Source of the DNA: Paenalcaligenes faecalis
Lineage (GTDB): Bacteria; Pseudomonadota; Gammaproteobacteria; Burkholderiales; Burkholderiaceae_B
DNA: 64,000 bases
NCBI RefSeq assembly: GCF_027557445.1
Contig: NZ_CP106841.1
Location: forward strand, 978,001-1,042,000
Direction: 5' to 3'
Under the pieces are notes generated by a model that was not told where the DNA came from, did not search any database, and worked only from the letters and a program-made list of their open reading frames with translations. Of this stretch, positions 59,720 to 64,000 are shown in pieces. Positions within the stretch are counted from its first letter, which is position 1. Each line of letters begins with the position of its first letter. Position numbers and translations under genes: made by a program.

Positions 59720-60483
59720 GATGTTTCGCTTTCTGGTAGTGGCTGGGGAGCAATGGCGATGGATGAAAGATCGGTGGCCTCGTCGATGACGTGGCCGGCC
59801 GCTTTCCGTTCGGAATAGCGGTCTGTCAGTGCTTCACGGTGCGGCCGTACCAGCGCCGTGAAGCGCACCAGTTCTTCCATCACATCGGCTATTCGGTCGT
59901 AGTACGGCGAGGGCTTCATGCGGCCCGCCGCGTCGAACTCTTGGAACGCTTTGGCGATACTCGACTGGTTCGGAATGGTGAACATTCGCATCCAGCGGCC
60001 GAGCAGACGCAAGGTGTTCACGGCGTTGAAGCTCTGCGAGCCGCCGGATACCTGCATCACGGCCAGGGTGCGGCCTTGGGTCGGCCGGATGCCGGCCATT
60101 TCAAGCGGCAGATGGTCAATCTGCGCCTTCATGACACTGGTAATCTGACCGTGGCGTTCCGGGCTGCACCAGACTTGTCCCTCTGACCACTCGGACAGGG
60201 CGCGCAGCTCCTTGACGGCCGGGTGATCGTCGCTTTGCACTTGATCGGGCAACGGCAAATCGGACGGGTCGAAGATGCGTGTTTCTGCGCCAAAGAATTG
60301 CAGCAGCCGGGCCGCTTCCTCGACGGCCAGCCGTGAGAACGAGCGGGCGCGCAGCGAGCCATACAGCAGCAGGATACGCACCGGCGGGGCGTCGGGTGCC
60401 AGCCCGAGCGCCGGGCGCTCGATGGCAAAGGATTTGTCCAAAGCGGGCAAAGAATCGGGGTCGGAAAGATGGCGAAGTCTCAT
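59716..60483 (-). CDS. arsH: NADPH-dependent FMN reductase ArsH
   Basis: Flavoprotein that oxidises organoarsenicals and reduces quinones in ars operons. Flavodoxin-like fold with the FMN loop [19 protein letters not shown], and the C-terminal ArsH-specific part [15 protein letters not shown]. The start ATG 60483 overlaps the arsR stop (ATGA); an upstream frame from 60525 would lie within arsR. 255 residues. All four ars genes overlap by 4 bases. Confidence 0.92.
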
Positions 60484-60812
60484 GCCAACACCTTCCCGGC
60501 TTCCGTGGTGCAAGACAGGTTGCACACCTGGCCGCCGCAGCAGTTTTCCGTGAGAAAGGCCACCAGGTTAGTGGCCGTCGAAAAGTTCGCCTCGTAGATC
60601 ACAAATCGGCCTTCTTGCCGCGACGTGACCATGCCGGCGTGTGCCAGCTCTTTCAGGTGGAAGGATAGCGAAGACGGCGGGATGCCGGCCGCTTCGCTGA
60701 TTTTTCCGGCGGCCATGCCGGCGGGGCCGGCCTGGACGAGAAGCCGGAACACCGCGAGGCGCGATTCTTGAGCGATGGCCGCCAGGGCGGCTACAGCATT
60801 TATCGTTTCCAT
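60480..60812 (-). CDS. arsR: Arsenic-responsive repressor ArsR
   Basis: Winged-helix ArsR/SmtB repressor. The recognition helix is [18 protein letters not shown] and the wing [10 protein letters not shown]; the arsenite site is probably the C-terminal Cys cluster [12 protein letters not shown] (residues about 90-101), different from the E. coli site in the recognition helix. 110 residues. First gene of the ars operon; released repression occurs on As(III) binding. Confidence 0.93.
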   Translation of the reverse strand: METINAVAALAAIAQESRLAVFRLLVQAGPAGMAAGKISEAAGIPPSSLSFHLKELAHAGMVTSRQEGRFVIYEANFSTATNLVAFLTENCCGGQVCNLSCTTEAGKVLA

Positions 60813-60959
60813 GTTTCAATAATAGTCGAAATATGGAGTGTGCTCAATAGCTCATTTAAGCTGTAAAAATGAGCTAGGCGCATTTAGATCGATATGTGAT
60901 AAATTGGCCTGCCAGTTTAAGATGGGTGCATTTGAGTATGCCCAAAGGAGCCCGCAAGT
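60813..60959. promoter_or_regulatory. Divergent ars promoter and res site region
   Basis: Between arsR and the resolvase gene. It holds the inverted repeat AGCTCATTT (60849-60857) / AAATGAGCT (60867-60875) and an imperfect palindrome TGGGTGCAT...ATGCCCA at about 60923-60944. These repeats suit a resolution site next to a serine recombinase; the part next to arsR must carry the ArsR operator. AAGGAG stands before the resolvase ATG. Confidence 0.55.
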
Positions 60960-61697
60960 ATGCGCAGGACGAAGCCAGTAGCCGCGCCGATGGTGGCGCG
61001 GGTCTATCTGCGCGTCAGCACCGACGCGCAGGACTTGGAACGCCAAGAGGCGATCACTACGGCCGCGAAGGCCGCCGGCTACTACGTCGCCGGCATCTAC
61101 CGTGAGAAGGCATCCGGCGCACGCGCCGACCGGCCTGAGCTGCTGCGCATGATCGGCGACCTACAGCCCGGCGAGGTGGTCATTGCCGAGAAGATCGACC
61201 GCATCAGCCGCCTACCTTTGCCCGAGGCCGAGCGCCTGGTGGCCTCGATACAGGCCAAAGGCGCACGCCTGGCCGTCCCTGGCGTGGTCGATCTATCCGA
61301 CCTGGCGGCCGAGGCCCAGGGCGTCGCCAAGATCGTGCTGGAAGCCGTGCAGATCATGCTTTTTCGCCTGGCCTTGCAGATGGCCCGCGACGACTACGAG
61401 GACAGGCGCGAACGCCAGCGCCAAGGCATTGAGTTGGCCCGCCAGGCCGGGCGGTACAAGGGCCGCCGTGCTGATCCGAAGCGCCGCGCCCAAGTTGTCG
61501 CGCTGCGCAAGTCCGGCTACAGCATCAACAAGACCGCCGAGCTGGCCGGGTACAGTGCGGCCCAGGTGAAACGGATATGGGCCGAGGTCAGCCAGGCCGA
61601 AGCGAAGCAGCACGGCGCGTTCGTGGAGGACGCATTGACGGAAGCCGATGCCCTGGCCGCTGTCGGCCAGGATGAGCGCCAGGAGGAAAGGGCATGA
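60960..61697 (+). CDS. Serine recombinase / resolvase
   Basis: Small serine recombinase with the catalytic Ser20 in YLRVSTDAQ, the Arg pair in GARADRPEL and DRISRLPL, and a C-terminal helix-turn-helix (SGYSINKTAELAGYSAAQVKRIW). It probably resolves dimers at the adjacent res site, as in plasmid ParA or the resG gene of related islands. 245 residues, longer than Tn3 resolvases (about 185) because of a tail. The stop overlaps the next gene (ATGA). Confidence 0.9.
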   Translation: MRRTKPVAAPMVARVYLRVSTDAQDLERQEAITTAAKAAGYYVAGIYREKASGARADRPELLRMIGDLQPGEVVIAEKIDRISRLPLPEAERLVASIQAKGARLAVPGVVDLSDLAAEAQGVAKIVLEAVQIMLFRLALQMARDDYEDRRERQRQGIELARQAGRYKGRRADPKRRAQVVALRKSGYSINKTAELAGYSAAQVKRIWAEVSQAEAKQHGAFVEDALTEADALAAVGQDERQEERA

Positions 61698-61918
61698 AGA
61701 AGCCGAACCAAGACGACGAGCCGTTTTTCATCACCGAGGAGATTGCGGCCGAAATGATCGCCGGCGGCTATGAGTTCGAGCTGCCGCCCATTCCTTGCAC
61801 CATCCGCCTACGCGACGTGCTGGAGCGCATGACCGATGCTGAGCTAGCATTGCAGCCGGGCGAGATCGCCGACCAGGAGCGTGAACGCTGCCGGCGCAAG
61901 CCGTGTTCAACCTCATGA
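61694..61918 (+). CDS. Hypothetical protein coupled to the resolvase
   Basis: A 74-residue acidic protein (EEIAAEMIAGGYEFELPP, LRDVLERMTDAEL) starting in ATGA overlap with the resolvase and thus in its operon. No family is recognised. Confidence 0.5.
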   Translation: MKKPNQDDEPFFITEEIAAEMIAGGYEFELPPIPCTIRLRDVLERMTDAELALQPGEIADQERERCRRKPCSTS

Positions 61919-62128
61919 TCTGGTCATGGTATTTTTCATGGCACTGAGCCTGATAGTTCTTGCAAATTGTTGTCACTAAAGGGTTTTGTGTGCTTGTTTA
62001 CAATCGAGTGGGAGTGACGGGCACTGGCTGGCAATGTCTAGCAACGGCAGGCATTTCGGCTGAGGGTAAAAGAACTTTCCGCTAAGCGATAGACTGTATG
62101 TAAACACAGTATTGCAAGGACGCGGAAC
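61919..62128. other. Island right end / ISCR2 upstream region
   Basis: 210 bases with no gene. The first part (to about 62000) is AT-richer than the island. At 62003 the guaA-end-like sequence starts; from there to 62128 is probably the ISCR2 left end with terIS and the promoter of the transposase gene. Confidence 0.45.
62003..62017 (+). other. guaA-3'-end-like sequence, possible attR
   Basis: ATCGAGTGGGAGTGA reads IEWE-stop like the end of guaA (attL at 49835-49849) and differs from it at two synonymous third positions. GC-richer guaA genes end this way. It could be attR from an earlier host or an ISCR2 border. Confidence 0.45.
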
Positions 62129-63622
62129 ATGCCTCATGTGGCGGCCAGGACGGCCAGCCGGGATCGGGATACTGGTCGTTACCAGAGCCACCGACCCGAG
62201 CAAACCCTTCTCTATCAGATCGTTGACGAGTATTACCCGGCATTCGCTGCGCTTATGGCAGAGCAGGGAAAGGAATTGCCGGGCTATGTGCAACGGGAAT
62301 TTGAAGAATTTCTCCAATGCGGGCGGCTGGAGCATGGCTTTCTACGGGTTCGCTGCGAGTCTTGCCACGCCGAGCACCTGGTCGCTTTCAGCTGTAAGCG
62401 TCGCGGTTTCTGCCCGAGCTGTGGGGCGCGGCGGATGGCCGAAAGTGCCGCCTTGCTGGTTGATGAAGTACTGCCTGAACAACCCATGCGTCAGTGGGTG
62501 TTGAGCTTCCCGTTTCAGCTGCGTTTCCTGTTTGCCAGCCGGCCCGAGATCATGGGGTGGGTGCTGGGCATCGTTTACCGCGTCATTGCCACGCACCTGG
62601 TCAAGAAAGCGGGCCATACCCACCAAGTGGCCAAGACGGGCGCGGTCACCCTGATCCAGCGTTTTGGATCGGCGCTCAATCTGAATGTTCACTTCCACAT
62701 GCTGTTTCTCGACGGTGTGTATGTCGAGCAATCCCACGGCTCAGCGCGTTTCCGCTGGGTCAAGGCGCCGACCAGCCCAGAGCTCACCCAGCTGACGCAC
62801 ACCATCGCCCACCGGGTGGGTCGCTATCTGGAACGGCAAGGCCTGCTGGAACGGGATGTCGAAAACAGCTATCTGGCCTCGGATGCGGTGGATGACGACC
62901 CGATGACACCCCTGCTGGGGCACTCGATCACTTACCGTATCGCTGTCGGTTCACAGGCGGGGCGAAAGGTGTTCACTTTGCAAACTCTGCCGACCAGTGG
63001 TGATCCGTTCGGTGACGGGATTGGCAAGGTAGCCGGGTCCAGCCTGCACGCCGGCGTGGCGGCCAGGGCCGATGAACGCAAGAAGCTCGAACGGCTGTGC
63101 CGGTACATCAGCCGCCCGGCGGTATCCGAGAAGCGGCTGTCGTTAACACGAGGCGGCAACGTGCGCTACCAGCTCAAGACGCCGTACCGGGACGGCACCA
63201 CGCACGTCATTTTCGAACCATTGGATTTCATTGCAAGGCTGGCCGCCCTGGTACCGAAGCCCAGAGTCAACCTAACCCGCTTCCACGGGGTGTTCGCACC
63301 CAACAGTCGGCACCGGGCGTTGGTCACGCCGGCAAAACGGGGCAGGGGCAACAAGGTCAGGGTGGCTGATGAACCGGCAACACCAGCACAACGGCGAGCG
63401 TCGATGACATGGGCGCAACGGCTCAAGCGTGTTTTCAATATCGACATCGAGACCTGCAGCGGCTGCGGCGGCGCCATGAAAGTCATCGCCTGCATTGAAG
63501 ACCCTATAGTGATCAAGCAGATCCTTGATCACCTGAAGCACAAAGCCGAAACCAGCGGGACCAGGGCGTTACCCGAAAGCCGGGCGCCACCGGCTGAGCT
63601 GCTCCTGGGTCTGTTTGACTGA
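62129..63622 (+). CDS. rcr2: ISCR2 rolling-circle transposase
   Basis: IS91-type HUH transposase of 497 residues. N-terminal zinc ribbon with CESCHAEH and CPSCGARR (about residues 74-100), an HUH-like element LNVHFHMLFLDG, and the transposase core with FHGVFAPNSRHR and the C-terminal CSGCGGAMKVIACIEDP. The sequence equals ISCR2 as far as I remember it. No stop or frameshift is visible, so it should be active. Confidence 0.93.
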   Translation: MPHVAARTASRDRDTGRYQSHRPEQTLLYQIVDEYYPAFAALMAEQGKELPGYVQREFEEFLQCGRLEHGFLRVRCESCHAEHLVAFSCKRRGFCPSCGARRMAESAALLVDEVLPEQPMRQWVLSFPFQLRFLFASRPEIMGWVLGIVYRVIATHLVKKAGHTHQVAKTGAVTLIQRFGSALNLNVHFHMLFLDGVYVEQSHGSARFRWVKAPTSPELTQLTHTIAHRVGRYLERQGLLERDVENSYLASDAVDDDPMTPLLGHSITYRIAVGSQAGRKVFTLQTLPTSGDPFGDGIGKVAGSSLHAGVAARADERKKLERLCRYISRPAVSEKRLSLTRGGNVRYQLKTPYRDGTTHVIFEPLDFIARLAALVPKPRVNLTRFHGVFAPNSRHRALVTPAKRGRGNKVRVADEPATPAQRRASMTWAQRLKRVFNIDIETCSGCGGAMKVIACIEDPIVIKQILDHLKHKAETSGTRALPESRAPPAELLLGLFD

Positions 63623-64000
63623 CGAGCCTGAAGGCCAACGATACCAATCAAAATGCTGCGTTCACAGCGCCGCGGCAGGGATCCGCCGTGCTGGTTGTCG
63701 GAAAAGGAGCCGCTAGTGGGAAAGAGGAGGGTAAATTTTCAGCGTTGCTGGCTCCCCGTCAGCCGGATTGGGTTGCATCGCAGGGGTGTCGAAAGAGTCA
63801 ACTGCGGTCCAAAGCTGTTGGACTTGGGTGAAAAGGGCGTTTATTCTTCCTATACGTTCATTAGGTCATCTAGCCTTTCTTCCGCAGGTTTTGTTCTTGG
63901 TTTTTTAGGGGGTAATGTCATAGGGTTTGTCTCTTAATATCTTGTGCTAAAAGCAAATCTGATAGGGGTATCATAGCACTTAATATTGATATGCTAAAAC
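63623..64000. other. ISCR2 tail and unassigned AT-rich flank
   Basis: 63623-63859 is the non-coding 3' part of ISCR2. From 63860 to the end of the window the base composition turns AT-rich, unlike island and ISCR2. No gene, sul2 start or chromosomal guaA neighbour can be recognised in these 140 bases. Confidence 0.5.
63837..63859 (+). other. oriIS: oriIS of ISCR2
   Basis: GCGTTTATTCTTCCTATACG corresponds to the ISCR1 origin (GCGTTT...CTTCCTATACG). It is followed by GTTC at 63856-63859, the reverse complement of the IS91-family target GAAC. The position downstream of the transposase gene agrees with the IS91 model. Confidence 0.78.

Larger units (their letters stand above)
49835..62017 (+). 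mobile_element. GIsul2-like genomic island integrated at guaA
   Basis: A GC-rich block of about 12 kb with int, an alpA-like gene, IncQ-type repA and repC, an oriT, a trb fragment, an ars operon and a resolvase, followed by ISCR2. The order and the guaA site are those known for GIsul2 from Shigella, Enterobacter and Acinetobacter, by recollection of that literature. The right boundary is provisional: 62003-62017 resembles the guaA end, but it could belong to ISCR2 or a previous host. Confidence 0.75.
62003..63859 (+). mobile_element. ISCR2 (IS91-family rolling-circle element)
   Basis: Contains an intact rcr2 transposase gene and ends in an oriIS-type sequence. The size of about 1.85 kb agrees with complete ISCR2. 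The left border (terIS) is set only by this size and by the composition change. There are no terminal inverted repeats, as expected for the family. ISCR2 is known for mobilising sul2 and other resistance genes, none of which is in view. Confidence 0.82.

Noticed and set aside
58557..59818. Long plus-strand frames opposite acr3 and arsC
   Set aside because: They are low-complexity His/Arg/Gln-rich readings on the reverse strand of GC-rich, well-supported ars genes.
63640..63666. ATGCTGCGTTC shared between 50032 and 63654
   Set aside because: The 11-base identity lies outside any symmetric repeat and is short enough to occur by chance; not taken as an attachment site.
63653..63937. Open frame of 94 codons after the ISCR2 transposase
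   Set aside because: It crosses oriIS and the border into the AT-rich flank, so it would be a chance fusion of two unrelated sequences.

Overview
The window has two parts of different origin. Positions 1 to about 49,850 are the core chromosome of a moderately low-GC betaproteobacterium, most likely of the Alcaligenaceae (Burkholderiales). This placement is an inference from gene order (tig-clpP-clpX-lon, prfB-lysS, iscR-iscS-iscU-iscA) and protein character; no 16S gene is present. From the end of guaA at 49,849 the composition becomes GC-rich and plasmid-like, and this is a genomic island.

Chromosomal layout: fatty acid desaturase and uvrD; convergent yheS and prmB; a tRNA-Leu with its own promoter and terminator; the proteostasis cluster tig, clpP, clpX, lon; an IS3/IS150-type insertion sequence sitting exactly in the loop of the lon terminator; lexA with a perfect SOS box; an aromatic aminotransferase divergent from uvrB; a short isc operon; lysS, a short-chain dehydrogenase and prfB with its +1 frameshift; a chemotaxis receptor and infA; an EamA transporter overlapping recJ tail to tail; an RpfE-like gene; lolC/E, lolD, tatD, comEC; a branched-chain 2-oxoacid dehydrogenase operon; an alpha/beta hydrolase, a PHP phosphoesterase and greB; and the purine genes purL, guaB, guaA. 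The most unusual chromosomal point is the isc operon. Its IscU lacks the first ligand Cys and the following Asp, its IscS lacks the C-terminal tail that normally docks IscU, and hscB, hscA and fdx do not follow.

The island (about 49.85-62.0 kb) has the layout of the GIsul2 family of guaA-integrated islands: tyrosine integrase next to guaA, AlpA-like regulator, IncQ-type RepA helicase and RepC initiator followed by three 22-bp iterons, a roughly 1-kb non-coding block ending in an RP4/IncP-type oriT, an orphan FitA-like antitoxin, a trbJ-trbK-trbL fragment of a mating-pair apparatus, an arsenic operon (arsR, arsH, arsC, ACR3), and a serine resolvase with its res region. It is therefore a hybrid of IncQ replication, IncP transfer origin and chromosomal integration. 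The ISCR2 (IS91-family) element follows, with oriIS near 63,837-63,859. A guaA-3'-end-like sequence at 62,003-62,017 lies at the island/ISCR2 joint and may be attR or an integration scar. The sul2 gene usually linked to ISCR2 is not in the window; the last 140 bases are AT-rich and unassigned.

Points most worth a second look: the degenerate IscS/IscU pair, the 11-bp-phased CGATT array beside the iterons and oriT, the matched palindromes and leader hairpins in front of two island operons, the identical C-terminal signature of TrbJ and TrbK, and the insertion sequence in a terminator loop.
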